Assembly (NCBI GenBank): GCA_005656395.1
Contig: SRSI01000044.1
Span: forward strand, 372,001 to 436,000
Source of the DNA: Strongyloides papillosus
Taxonomy: Eukaryota > Nematoda > Chromadorea > Rhabditida > Strongyloididae
Direction: 5' to 3'
DNA length: 64,000 nucleotides
Shown: positions 36,366 through 50,500 of the stretch, one piece after another
Position numbering within the stretch: position 1 is the stretch's first letter
How the letters are laid out: every line of letters starts with the position of its first letter
Notes under the pieces: generated by a model
The model's database searches: none
Seen by the model: only the letters and a program-made list of their open reading frames with translations
Told to the model about the DNA's origin: nothing
Made by a program: the position numbers and the translations under genes

Positions 36366-38427
36366 CTACTTTACATCATCTTTATTCTTTGTACCTCCTG
36401 TTTGTGACGTTGAAAAAAGTCTTCCTTCACTAAAAGTTGGTGAGGAAGAAACTACTAATGAGTCCATTGTTGGTGTTGTTATTATTGGTGTAGGTGGTTG
36501 GGTAGCTGTAGTTAATGGTCGTTCCATTCCAATCTCATTTGATGGATGAATTATAATATCCAATTTATCATCTGAAACATTATCATCTTCCTCCTTAAAT
36601 GATTCTCCTAATGTAGGTCTGGAGACTACTATTTTTGTGTTATATGAAACATCAAATGGATTTACCTTCTCTCCCATTACAGAATGAGATCGGGGTCTAT
36701 ACAAAAAAAATATATTTTAAGAATATTATATGATATTTGCTTTCCAATATATACATGGTATAATAAAAGTGATATATGAAAAAGTATATTACTTAATATA
36801 TTAGAAAACAAATAAAAAAGAAATTATGTAATGAAAACTTACTTATTAAGACTAAACTTTTGTCTTAATCCTCTGTAAGGTGATAATCTACTAGTTGTTG
36901 CTCTTTCTTTAGTCTTTATACTCTTCTTCGATATTTTCTCATCTTCTTCTATACCTAGAAGTTTTTCTTGCTTATTTGGTTTATTATGTGGAACCATTTT
37001 AACATTATCATCTTTAACAATAATCGTCGCACGGGTTGCTGAACCAACCAAAGGATTAATTGTATCTCCAGCTGTATCCTCAGAATACATGGCTTCTTTA
37101 TTACAAATAAATTTATCTAATTTTTGATAAGGTATCTCATTATGTGACATATCAACAATACAAAAACCATTTCCTGTATTCCTATCAATAATATAATTAA
37201 CCTCAAAATCATCATCATCCTCTCCTAAAGGATTTAATAATGCTTCAGCAACCTTTAACCAACCCATATAAAAAACTAATTGAAGCATTGTCATAAATGG
37301 TACATACATATCAATAATACTCTTAGTATCATTATTATTGTCAGATATTAAAAATTGCCTAGACACAAGGCATATAATGAAATAAACACGTACAGCTGTA
37401 AATACAACCTGTGGGTATGCTAATGGTACAGGTACCCAATCATAATCACATAACTGTCCTAACTTTCCACGATGATTTTTTATTTCATCAGTTAGTTGTC
37501 TTAAGGCAGGATCACTATCAATTTTATTTTCTTTTCTAAGATTGTAACAAATACTGAGGCACCAATTTATTGGTATCCAATATTTGGAATATTTTGTTTG
37601 TGTTTCCTTATATAATATTGTTTCATGAGGTTCAAAGTATCCTTTAAAATGTTAGTTTTAAAAAAATGAGATAAATAAAGAAGAAAAACATACCAGCATC
37701 CTCTATACTTTGAATTGTGGGAAATCTTTTCCTTACTCTTACAGATATGTCGCGGTAAATAAGAACTTGTGTGAGAAGAAGATATCTAACTAAATTTCTC
37801 CTGCGAATTCTTGTTTCTTCGTCTGTTCCTCTAACGTTTAATGATATTATTAATGCAACTCTGAAATATATGTAATTTATTTTAATATTTAAATGAACAA
37901 TGTTTTTTAGTATAATATACATGATATGTGTTTCAAAGATTAAATTTAAGAGAACTAGTGATTAAAAGATAAAATTTTATCATATTATTAATTATTAATG
38001 ATAAGATTTCAATCTTGAAAGTATTTAAAGATAATTAGTTTTTATTATTTGTTTAACATTTAAAGTAGTCAATACTTTTATTTCTGATAAGGGGAAAAAG
38101 AAAATAAACTTACGTATCGATAAATCCAATATTGGTAAAAATATTCTTCCACCTATCAACAACAATGGTAACAAAAAAACCTAGCATAAATGTTAATGGT
38201 ATATAATCCATTTTCTTATTACAATCATATGCAATAAGTTCAAAGACATGCATTTGATTCTCCGTTAGCAAGAACCGATAAATAAACATAATAAAATAAT
38301 AGCATATTGTCCAAGCTAAAAATTCACCATAAACAGACTTCCAGATTGATCCTCTCCAACGAAAGAGGATTTTTAAAAATGCATGGGTACTTGTTGAGGA
38401 TACATCTAAATTATAAGAAATTGTCAT
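36366..38427 (-). CDS. bestrophin-family chloride channel
   Basis: Four exons, complement(36366..36696, 36843..37641, 37694..37860, 38114..38427); introns of 146, 52 and 253 nt; all phases match; about 536 residues. Bestrophins are pentameric Ca2+-activated anion channels of the plasma membrane; nematodes have many. Landmarks: MTISYNLDVSS start, RWRGSIWK, YRFLLTENQ, and the neck helix IPLTFMLGFFVT with Ile76, Phe80 and Phe84 at the same numbers as in human BEST1; then RIRRRNLVRYLL, KRFPTI, DYDWVPVPLAYPQVV, FYMGWLKVAEALLNPLGEDDDDFEVN (the acidic Ca2+ clasp is intact) and IDRN. The VVTRWW block is VVDRWK here, while Arg92 and Trp93 are kept. The ~200-residue tail is polar with a Pro/Thr-rich end and is poorly conserved, as usual. 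Start supported by a TTTTCAG acceptor 13 bases upstream. Confidence 0.95.
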
Positions 38428-38439
38428 GGTATATGAAAA

Positions 38440-38446
38440 CTGAAAA
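38440..38446 (-). promoter_or_regulatory. probable trans-splice acceptor, bestrophin gene
   Basis: On the minus strand TTTTCAG ends 12 bases before ATG 38427 with no coding exon upstream, which fits spliced-leader addition and supports the start. Confidence 0.55.
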
Positions 38447-41400
38447 TAATTTAATTTTTTTTATTAAATTTTATTATAAAAATAAAATTATTGTGTTAAA
38501 GAATAAATTAGAATGAATAAAGATAACAATATTTAAGAAAATTGCAATTTTGAATGACAGTTTATGCTAGGTATTGTCAAAAAAAAAGGTGAGCCTATAT
38601 GTAGGGGAGTAAAATTATTTATATAAAACTGAGAGGTAAATACAAAAGCGTAGGCATGATTTATATCTATAAATGTTTAATTATTTGAAATATTATTTAA
38701 ATGAAAAGAAACTTTTAAATATAATATTGATCTGTATATTCATCCAGTTTTTTCTCCCATTTTTTATGTCAAATGAATAGACAAATAAAAAATCAACTAT
38801 TTAAGTGTATGAAAAATTTCCTGATCAACATAACAAAATAACAATAAAAAAAATATTTCATAAAAGGAAACATTATACATATGTTATATAGTAAAAGAAA
38901 TAAGTTTTAACATTAGATAACATTTTAAAAGTCATATATCTACATAAAAGAAGAAATTAATTTCCATTGAAGGAGAAATTACTTCTATCACTTCTACTAT
39001 GTGATCATTGTATAGGTTGATTTTTAACAAAACTACATAATAATCATTTTAAACAATTATAGATATCTACAAACTATCTTCTATGATGATTTATAAAATG
39101 TCATTTAAAATTTTGATTATAATTAACTTTTCTTTATATAGTTTAATCAAAGATAAATTATCCAATTATTTATTAAGACTATAGACAACATTTCTAAATT
39201 ATTACTACAAAAAAAAATGAAAATTCTTAAAATTTTTATGAGACTGTAAAATTAATACATGTATGTAATCTAATTTTTTACTTATAATTTACTAGTAATA
39301 AATAATTGTAAAATAAATTAATGATACTTAAATTAATTCTAATCATTAATAGACTTATAGATTGTTACTGTAGTTAAATATTAAAATTTTTTAAAATTAC
39401 ATAAAAAACAGTTCTTTAGGATGTTTATTTAATCAAGAAGGTTAAAAAATTTATAAAAATATTATAACTACCGGTAAGATGAGTAATAATAAACTTTTTA
39501 AAATAAAGATTCAAAAGTTTAAATGAAATATATTTTTGATTAATTTTCATTTTAAAATATTGATCAAAGTTTAAACATAACTTTAAATAAAAGATTCCTT
39601 GTTTATTATTAAATCAAAAAGATTATTACTATACCTTTTGATATCTCAATAGACAATAAAATGATATCATATTCCTTTACAAAGTTTTATTTTTTTATAA
39701 ATATTATTAATTTATTGATAAAGAAAATTATAACTTCAATTGGTTATATTTGTCTTCTATTTATTTAATTTTCTTTCACCTTCAATTGATACAACATCTA
39801 TACTTTGATTAAAATTTCAAAAAGTCATAGATTCAATTACATGTTTATGTAATTAATATAAAAAAAAACAAAATAATAAAAATATAACACAACTACATTT
39901 CAATTAGAAGTGTAATAAAAATAAATTTTTATATATTTGTTTTTGTTATTATCACATACCTTTAAATAACAATTTAATAAACTATTGTTCTAAGTGTCAC
40001 ATTTGTTTAAGGCATTATTGTTTTTTCATCCTAATAAAGGAAATACTAAGCCATGAGGTAAATAAACATTGAAGTATAATCAACTACATCACATTACCTT
40101 TTTCCGTGAATCATCACCTGTGAATGGATTGAAATGACATCCTATTGTTTTATGCCTAATATTTATTTATTTGTCACGTTAACTTTTCTAAAGTAAATAC
40201 AATTTATATTTTTATATATGGAAAAATAATCAACACTTGATAAATGGTATTTATAATATAATATGAAGAGTATTTTAATTAGATAATCATTACAATGACA
40301 GGAAGTATTTTCTTGCATAATATTCTACCTTTTAAATAATAGTTGATGTGATTGATTACGTTATATAAATGTATCAAGAAGGTAATATCAATATATGACC
40401 ATTTTAAGGTAAATTTGTTTAATATATTTAATATAAATAAAAGTTAAGCAACTTATTTTCTTTTAAATATTTTTCCTGTCTTCCCGTTTCAATCAAAATC
40501 ACTTCTCAAAAAGACTGTACTTGAAATATTATTATCTTGTAAAGATTCATAATTATTACGTAACAACCTCAATCGTATACCATATTATTAAAATATGAAA
40601 AGTAAGAGAATAATTATAGTGATATAAAAAGTTAATCAACAACAACCTATTACATAATAAATATTACCTTGACTTTTTTTAGGATTATATTGTAAATACA
40701 ATTATTATCACCTAAAATTACATAAGATTACCATGTTTAAACTTTCATATTTCTTTTTTTAATTAAAAATAACCTTTAATACCAATTAAATTTTTATATA
40801 ATTTAATTACCTTCGTCTTTTCAAATGAAATTTAAAGATATACGTTAATAAATCAAAACATAATAAAGATAGTAAACTATTTGTTAAATTTTTTTAATAA
40901 TAGATTATTAATTTGATATGGCAGTAATTAAAATGAAATGTCAAATATTAATTTCATTAAAAATTCAATAAACGTATTTCAAACAAAATTTAAAATGTAT
41001 CATGAATAAATTAGTTGCATTATAAAATATAATATCAATTGTAAGGTTCAGAATTTTTGTGAATTGATACTGTTCAATATACAAAAGCAATAAAATTATT
41101 ACCTATCTATTAAATAATGCATTTTTATTGAACCATCTTTCTTATTCAATATTTATATATATAGAAATTATTGTACTTTTCATTTAATTCATTTTTACAA
41201 TCACTATTTCCTTACTTTAATGCTCTCTTCCTTTTATTAAAAATTCAATTCATCTTCAAAAAAATACAATAAATTTATTTTTTATCCATTCCATTTGTGA
41301 GAATCCATCTCCTAACCCTTTTAAACTTATATTCTTATTTAAATTCTGTTTGTAAAAGATACTTTTACCTCTAATCTACCTCATATAAATCCTTTTTAAG

Positions 41401-44400
41401 TGGTCCATATCATAATTGCTAATTGCCATAAAAAACAAAAAAAATACTAATACATCTTTGGCATACATAATATCTATTATACATCAATTTAAATATATCT
41501 TTATAAAAGTATAATTTGTCGGTATTTTTTTAAGATAACTTGTTTCATTAAAAACTATCAAGTATCAAATATCACTTAACACTATTGTTTAAAAATGTTT
41601 AACTCATTTGTAGTTTAAATTGGTCAAGTGATGATTAAAGAATGACACAATAAGGTATATATACTTTTTTATATTCTATTATCTACTCACTTTACCTATA
41701 ATTTATAAAATCTGACATAAGGGCTTTCAAAAAATGATTGATCTTTTGTTAACAAGTGGTAATGAGATCTTCAAATAAAGTAATCACTTAACCCTTTTTT
41801 TCCTCTTTTTTTGTCAAGTATAGTATATAGACAAAGAGACATTTAAAAAAGTTTTAAGATAATGTTATTTAAATTTTCAATGAAGTGTAGTTGTATAGAT
41901 AATTTATTTCCATGGTATATTAAATAATTCGGAATGTTAAGATATTTCATTTTAATACTTTTAACGTAAAAATTTCTTAAATTTATAGAGATATATTTAT
42001 AGCACATTTAAATGTACTTTAAAATACATAAACACATCTAAAACATATATCATCCTTTGACATATTGGTTCATTAAAAATGAGATATTATCTATTAAAAA
42101 TACCTTCGTTGGGGGCCTATAACTGGTAGCAATAATTCTCATACATATTAAAATTTATTCAAAGAAACATTTATTGTTAGACCATAAATAACAAACTTAA
42201 GTTATTACATAAGGACATGACGGCTTTTCCTTCTTATTTAATGATTCCTTTAGATAATCTTCTCCTCAACTAATAGAAATTATAAAATGTTGATTATTTA
42301 ATTGTTAACAATTTTCTTTAAATAAACCAAAACCTTCTTTTAAATTCTTTTGAAATAATTAAGTAATAATTGTAAAATTACTTGTTTCTCAGCTTTAGAG
42401 GATGAAGGTCAGAAGAAATTTTTAAGTTTACATAGACACCCGTTGATGTGTTAAAAACTTCCGAACAATTAATTAATAAAAACTTTGTTTGTTCTTCAAT
42501 TAACATTATTATATTTTTAAAATGTCAACTTTTTGTGAAAATCTTGAAGGCATCCTTTTGTATGTATTGTTACAATCCGCTAACTTCCATATTATGTCAA
42601 ATTAATAAAGTATTTATCACTTCAAATAGTAACAAAGGAATATGCCGATGATTTGTTTGAGTAGGCACTAATCTTTAATATAATATAATAACTATGCTTT
42701 TTCTACCTTCCAGCTAAAATTTAAAAGTATCACATCCGCTCCTATTTTTAAAGATTAACTTTATAAATTGTTTAAAAATTATACTTAATTATCATCTTGT
42801 GAGAATTATTAAACATGACAGTTTCATTACAGACATAATATTAATCCTTTAGTTAGAATTTTATCTATATAAAACTTTTGTGTATCTTTCAAATTATAAA
42901 TAACAAAAAGAATATTTGTTTAATTTTGTTATAATCTGATATAAATAATAACTAAATTCTTGTAAATATATAATGTAAATGAGATAACAATCATCCAATC
43001 CAATGTACAGTTAAATTTTTAACTTCATATGTATCTTTAGTAATCTTTAGAAGAAATGTCAATTGAAATTTAGAAAGTTTAATGTGATGATATCAAACAT
43101 ATGGCAATTTCAATATTATGATAGCACACACGTTTTGTTATTTCAAGACAACAGACATATATATATATAATATCACCTGTGTCTGAAGTGAAATATTCTG
43201 AGATGACATGTACTATAATCATTTCAAAAATTTTTACATTTCACTTACATTGTTTCTTGTTAAATCTCATCTATGTATATAGTACGTTTAAAATAGATTG
43301 TTTCATTAATATGTATTAGAAAATTTTCTTTTAAATATTTCTTTATAAATATCTTTAAAAGACTTTTTTTACAACTTTCTTAAATGATCCTTACACTATT
43401 AACCAATTATACTTTTTTTAATGTTCATATTTTAATATCCCTTATAATCATTTTTAACTACCATATTATCCTTATTACGAAAATGGATACTTTTTTATAT
43501 TGTAATATATCCATAAAATTTATATTGTAAATTTATTTCTTGTCACTTTTTAATGATCTACATATTGAAAAAAATGCTTTACCATAAAAGTAAAATCATC
43601 TGGAGATAGTATAAAAAAATAGCCGATGTTTAAATTTAGGGTAATCACCTTTAAAGAAAAAATGGACGTTGAAATTATTTTTCTACCATTACCTTAATCT
43701 TTATGAATTCATATTTTAACAATAATGTATGAATATAATGAGAAGGATGTGAAATTATATGTTATGATTATGGTAAATGAATATTTTGTATCTTATTCTC
43801 ATATTAGTATGGTAATTAGCACTATCTCTTTTTACATATTTTATAATATATCTATGTAATACATCAACTTTCGGAAGCGTTAACAATCCGCTTTTTTTCC
43901 TTGTACCTTTTTATCAGATACCTATCATCATGCAACACATAATTAAATATTCTTTTTTATCTCCATTAACGGTCAATGAGAATTTTCTTCTCCAATTATC
44001 GATGTAATGATCATTAGAGCGTTGATTGTTAGCGGATTTTGATTATTATGACACATAGTTATTAGTTATACATTCTCTCATTACACCATCCATTCAATAT
44101 TGTTGTTATTAAACATCAATATCTTTAATCTCTGTTTTAACCACTTACATGGAATCCTTGATTTCAAATATTATTATGGATCACTAAACATCATCATACT
44201 ATTTATCCTTCTTAACTTAATAATAACCTCAATTGTTAAAATGTCAAAATACAGTCATTTGAGTTAGAAGCAGAACAACAATATAAACACCATATTTAAT
44301 ATATTAGTAATTTGATAGTCATGACTACAATCTGATCATTTAATGTGGATGATATCATTAAATATATATAGATGTCTATGATATCATTACTTTCCTCAGA

Positions 44401-46348
44401 CATCTCTTCTATTTAGCTCAACACATTTTTTTTACATAAATTTAAATATGTACTATAATAACTTTATGACCTATTAATATGTAAATATTTAGCTTAAAAT
44501 AGTTTAAATTTATTGATATTATGTGTAATTGATCATTGTCAAATCTGGATAATCAAATAAATCATATGCTAATATAATTATATTTAAAAAAATTTATTAA
44601 TAATGATAGGAAATTAAAATATTCACACAAATAAATTTAAACACTTCTAACTTAATTAAAATTCCAATATAAGGTAAAAAAATTAAGTATAAATTCATTA
44701 GTAATTTTCTAACCTCCTTTTACAACCATTTATTTGAAGTGATTAATGAGAATGGACTAAAAAAAAGAAACTGTCACACTTTTTTTTTTACCTTTTTTTG
44801 TTGATGACCTAAGATATTTAAAGTTGTAATCAACAAATATTATCCGTGTACCTTACCTAACTAAGATACTATTAAATCAAAAAATTTCTTTCGCTAACTT
44901 TATATTTTTTGAATCATTATGTAATTTACCTTTTTATATTCCTCCGACCATGTTTACATACACAATAAATACATAATTCATGCACCTAAAAATTATTATA
45001 ACATTCTTATAATGTTATATAGCCTCTTAATGTACTCTTAATATACCTCTCCTTAACTTCAAATTATTTCTTGACTTTTCTTTTTAAGGACATCTCAAAA
45101 AACCTAACCACCAGATGTCCGGAAGTTGTGGAGTAAATATGTACATAAAAAGTCTAATTATGTTTATTAAAATTAAACAAGAAAATGGACACCTTCATCT
45201 CATAACATGTACTTATAAATTTATTGAACCAGGAACACTAGTTGCTTCACCTGTTCAAATATCAATGTATCTTTCACCCTTCTTTTATTTATATTCCTTA
45301 ATTAATTAATATCCAAAATTTAAAATAGTAGCAAATTTAAAAATTATAAAAAGACTACTTGCCATAGATATAAATAAAGTATGGTATCTTTAAATATCAT
45401 TGGTTATTGTTAAAAGATATAATTAATCAAAAAATCCAATTAACATTACAACTTTACTAGACACTATCCTTAAATATATAGTATTCTTTGTTCCTTATGA
45501 AACTACAAATCATTCCTGACTAGGAGATATAAACATTTTAACACAATAATTTGTCATCTCGCACACTCTGAATATTGTCATTTTCACGCAATTGTTTAAT
45601 ATATATAGAAATATTGTAACTTCATACTATATAACTCACCTCTGATTTATAATTTTTTTCTTCTTTTTAAAATTTGTCTACATCACAGAAAGTTGGGGTA
45701 ATAATTTAATTATACACAAACAAAAGTTACCGCCAAACATTTTCATGTATTTTTTTATTAATTTAAAAAAAACCGTCTATTTTTTATAATTTTAATATAT
45801 TCCGTTTTTTCTTATTTCTAAATTGTAGTTGATTTGTACATATATATTCAATGAAATTACCCATTCAATTAGTTAATTTAAAACGGCGTCAAAAAGAAAT
45901 CACCAAGAATTCTAATTTACGATTATTCACCTATCACATATTCATTACATTACCCAATCACTAAATTCAATAACACGCACCTTTTTTAATTTTATAAGTA
46001 ATTTAAACTTTTTCAAATTTAATTCTTCTCATTAAAAACTTTTCATTATCCAAAATTTCAAATATAATTTACCTTTTTCAAATAATTCTTATTAACTTCC
46101 ATTTAAAAAAGGTATGTCATGAGGAGAGTTAATGAAATTAGTTGTTTACTCTTAATTCCTAACACCAGGTGGATTTTATTCTTACCATCTCCATCTATTT
46201 AAAAGACTTAATCATCTCAAAAATGTGTTGCGATTGACTTTATTAATTTTTAATATCTTCCTCTATAAAAAGAATTTTTAAATTTTATTAACCATCCTGG
46301 CGACAGATACCTCTATAGTTTCTTTTATATCATTGATATATTATAATA

Positions 46349-46361
46349 ACCACAGTGTGGT
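46349..46361. promoter_or_regulatory. inverted pair of RUNX-type sites
   Basis: ACCACAGTGTGGT is an exact palindrome around a central G, made of two TGTGGT (RUNX core) hexamers head to head. It lies 1.15 kb upstream of ATG 47508. The function is inferred from the motif only. Confidence 0.25.
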
Positions 46362-47111
46362 ATTTTATTATACATGCATTCATTTAAACAATCTCCTTAA
46401 TTATTATCTCGTTTAAATTGTACAAAAAATGTTTTTATTAAACCAATTTATATATACTCCACCTTTTTTACTTTTATAAAAGTGTTGATTAGGTATAAAA
46501 TTTTTAAATATTTCTCAATTACACTTCCTCTATTATTATATATAGTATATACCTCCAAAATTTGAGTTTCATCTTTTTCCCCCGCAGCAGGAGGTGGAGT
46601 TGTGGCCTTTTACATATTCCCTTATTTGTTTGCTAATATAGTAAAAGTATAGATGAACGGTAGTATATATAAATCCATCTCATTTCTCTCACTCTCCTTT
46701 GACATTATACGCATCCATCTAACTTTTTGAGGCAGATCGTAAAGGAAGGTAAAAAAATTTTTTTAAAAGGAGTAAGAAGATAGGAGGAGTGGTTAGGGGG
46801 TGCCTCTTCTTCCTTCAAGAATTGCCTATCTCCATATATTTATATATAATGTATCCTTTCTTCTCATTTCACAATCCCTTCAAAAACATCTTTGTACTAT
46901 TTAATAGAAAAGTAGAAGAAAGTGTAAACATTTATTAACTTATTATTATTATTAATTTTATAAAACATTATGTTTTAGTGTAAAATTTATTATTGATACC
47001 TGTTGTTACATATCATACTAATTATATAATCATTTAATTTATGATTCCTATTATTAATAACTTTTCCGATCTGTTTTATTATACTATCCAGCTGAATATA
47101 TATATATTATC

Positions 47112-47139
47112 AAACATCATCTTTATGGAGATGATGTTT
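47112..47139. repeat. 11-bp inverted repeat (hairpin)
   Basis: AAACATCATCT, a 6-base TTATGG loop, then the exact reverse complement AGATGATGTTT, about 370 bases upstream of ATG 47508. The stem includes G:C pairs, unlike the many pure A/T hairpins nearby. Confidence 0.6.
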
Positions 47140-47471
47140 TTACTGTCCTCATAGTGTTTAGATGAATTAAAAAAATAATATTAAACTTTTATGTTCTTTC
47201 CGCAACATGTGTTTTGTCAATTTCTTCAAAACATCCATTATTTTTATCAGATTTGTAACTTTTGTTGAGGAGGGACAACTTTAGGAGGATAAACATTTAA
47301 ATTGTCGGCTTAATACTTGATTTATAAATGTATATTTAATTCATTACAACTAATTGTAACTGTTAAGTGTCATATAAAATTTTGTAGTTGGATAAATTAT
47401 TTATATAAATTACCTAACATCTCATCTGTTACCAATGTTTTTATTTATAGTATTATTTTTATTTTCAAATA

Positions 47472-47478
47472 TTTTCAG
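47472..47478 (+). promoter_or_regulatory. probable trans-splice acceptor for the gene at 47508
   Basis: TTTTCAG preceded by T-rich sequence, 29 bases before ATG 47508, with no upstream coding exon in view. Confidence 0.5.
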
Positions 47479-47507
47479 AAAAATCGTTTTATATCAATAA
47501 ATAAACA

Positions 47508-50500
47508 ATGCATTCTATACGTCCTATTTATCCTATTATTTCATACCGTCGTTCTAAATCAAATTCATCTGGGGTCTCCTCAGAGTTAAGTTCATGCTTC
47601 TTCACTGACGATGATACAAATTTTAATCAATTTAATCAAGAGAAGTTAGATCCCGACTCAACAACGTATTCAGAATTTGAAGATCGTATAAATTGTAAAG
47701 AACATTCATCAGATGGTGATAGTTTAACTGGTATTGAGATAACAAAAAAATTCTATGATATTGAACAACTACCAATAATTAATAAACGTAGTAAAAAAAT
47801 TATACAAAATTCTAATAGAAATTCAATTTACAAAAACTATAAAATAGATAATTATAATGAAAGTAATATTTATGAAAATATAATCTCAATAAAAAAACCA
47901 TCACTTCCGCCAAGAGGAACAAGAAATTTACCAAAGGAATCATCAAATATGAACAATATAGTACACTCAACAAAAGTATATTGTAATATCGATAATGAAG
48001 AAGTTATAGGTAATAATGTAAATAAAAATTATTTAACAAAAAATATTAACCACAATTCACGATCAACACCTGATGAATGTTATGGTAGTGATTCAAACTC
48101 TGATTTTAATGATGATGAGACACAATTTATGAATATAACTAATAGAATCATTGAAAATATGGAGAAGGATGAAACACCAGCACCATATTTAAGTGATCTT
48201 AGAGATAAAGAACCATTTATATATTCGATGATGGTTATGAGAATATTAAATAATGCACGGGAAGCACATTCTAAAAAAGTTGGGAAATGTCAACAACAAA
48301 TTGAAAATCTTTTAGATATCCCACATTTATTTGATCTACATTGTTTCAATGATGATAAAACATGGAATGCTAATACAAAAATTTTTGGTAAGTTTTTTTT
48401 TCAAATTTATTTTACCTTAATTTAAATGAAAAAATGTGTATTATTATAATATTGTTTATTTGTGGGGGGTGTCAATTATGTATACAGATAAGCAGCTGAA
48501 AGTAATTTGTATCACAGTATGTGTTAACAAATTATATCTCCTCTAATCTGTCTTTAAATAATTTAAATCTAATTATGATACCTTTATAGTCATAATCAAC
48601 ATCAAAAACAAAAATAATAAGTTTGTGTTTTTGACCACTTTAATGTTTTACCGCATGTTCCTTAAGGGTTCCTTTTTGACTACTACATTTATATAGTAAA
48701 ATCAAATTAGTTTGCCATTTTTTTGAATCCTGCTGCTTAATCCTTCTAAACAGTTATTTGTCGGTTTACTTTTTTTATTGTTGTAGTTGTTTGTTATTAT
48801 TGTCCTGCTAAACTGCCATTTTACAAAGTACCGATAATTAAGTAAGATAGGTGTCGAGAGTAGGAGAGAGAGAAGCAGTAACGATATATTACCTGTACAA
48901 ATTTTAAACATGCCATTAGTATTAATAAAAACATTTGACAGCCTTGCCTTAATAATCATAGCGGTGTTTGTTTTTTATTATTTAATAATTTTTTAAGAGA
49001 GTGATGTTAGTAACAGAAAGTACCCTAAGTTAAAAATTTTTACAACTTCTTGCTATGTAGGGGGGCAGAGTCGCGTGAAAGATCTATGTATGATTCTTTA
49101 TACCCTAAAAAGCGCTAATTGGAAAGTTTTTTACAATTTAATTTTACTACTAATTTTATAATAACAATTAAGAGTTTATTATTTAAAAACGAGTGTGGTT
49201 AAAAGTTTTAAGCATTTGCACGTGTCATTTAGGATGTTGTTTTTATAATTTTACTACTAAACAATTAGATGGGATTAGAGAGATATAAGGAAGAACAATG
49301 TGATTTAATTTATTGCATGCCTTTTGTGTTTATAAATAATATGTATGAATAATTATCATAAGCTTATTCCATGAAAAATATGTGTAGTTAAGCTGTTATT
49401 ATATGATTGTTCTTTTAATATGTATATACAGTGACAAAAAATCTTTTATATTTTTTATTTTCTCCAATTAACTAACAAAATATAGATAGATGATTTAAAA
49501 GCAATTGAAATTTGATCTATTACTAGCACATAATTATGATTAGGGACATACATTTTCTTTTAATGAAGTAATAATAAATAAGGACAAAAATATGTAAAAA
49601 AGGTTTGTCGGTGTGGAATTATTTGAACATTTACTTTTACACTCCTACATCTGTCTAAAACAGTTTCAAATATCAAAGAAAAATCTGCGCAACACCTGAA
49701 TGTATGTTATGGTTTTTGAGGTAACATATTTTTACATCAACAACAATAAAAGTATTAAGAATTATATTATAATATAGTTATTAAGTGGTTTTAAATATCA
49801 TTAAGTATCAAATTTTAATTTTATTACATTGCTTTTAACAATTTAAGGTATAACAAAAGCTATGTATAATTTTATTATTCTAAAGTATACTTTTGTTATA
49901 GTTACGTAAAATTAGAACAATATTTAACTTCAATTGCATATATAATAACAGGTTAAATCTTTTTTATTTTCTCGATACAACCTATAATTATTTTTTTAAC
50001 TTGATTCTTAGATTTTATATTATATTTTCTCTTTTGGTCAAAATGATTATAATCAAATTGTTTATATAATTATATCTTTGTATGCGGTAACATCATAACA
50101 AGCCGTATATTTTTTTGTACTTTAATATTCACCTTACACTCTCTTGACGGCACCAGATAATGGCACCGGAAAAGGTGAGGTATTTAGAAGGGATTGGGTG
50201 TGTGTATGTTGCGGCATTCCTTATAATAATTATAAGAATGTGAAAGCAATATGGTATAGTTCAATTATCTACTTAACACTTCTAGTTTTTTGGCATAATG
50301 ATTTGAGAAAGATTATCTATCAGCAGGAGGAAGTTGTACAAAGAGTTTACGTATTTATTTGTTGAATATTGATATAATCAGTTACAAAAGAGGGGTACTT
50401 GTACGTATCGACCCTTTTAAGATTCGGTAGATTAATTGAGAAAATTAATTTTTATCCTAACAAGTTATTTTCTTTATTCTTTTTTTTGGTAAATTACAGG

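Larger units (their letters stand above)
38447..47471. other. 9 kb gene-poor spacer between divergent genes
   Basis: The largest gap in the window. No supportable coding frame; the frames at 42448-42651 and 45115-45309 have no splice partners that make a protein. Notable short features: a RUNX-type palindrome at 46349-46361, a relatively GC-rich purine/pyrimidine block at about 46580-46830 (cccccgcagcaggaggtgg ... ggttagggggtgcctc), and an 11-bp hairpin at 47112-47139. These cluster in the last 1.2 kb before the gene at 47508 and are likely part of its regulatory region. Confidence 0.5.

Noticed and set aside
45115..45309. 64-codon plus-strand frame with fairly normal composition (ENGHLHLITCTYKFIEP)
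   Set aside because: It has a weak CCACCAG before the ATG, but no partner exon, signal or recognised motif. It may be chance; worth a protein search only.
48702..48959. 85-codon minus-strand frame inside the long intron
   Set aside because: No recognisable domain, no splice partner, composition of A+T-rich noise.
50144..50365. 73-codon plus-strand frame (VCVCCGIPYNNYKN) in the long intron
   Set aside because: It has no ATG start, and its link to either flanking exon is not supported by splice phase. Kept only as a compositional island.
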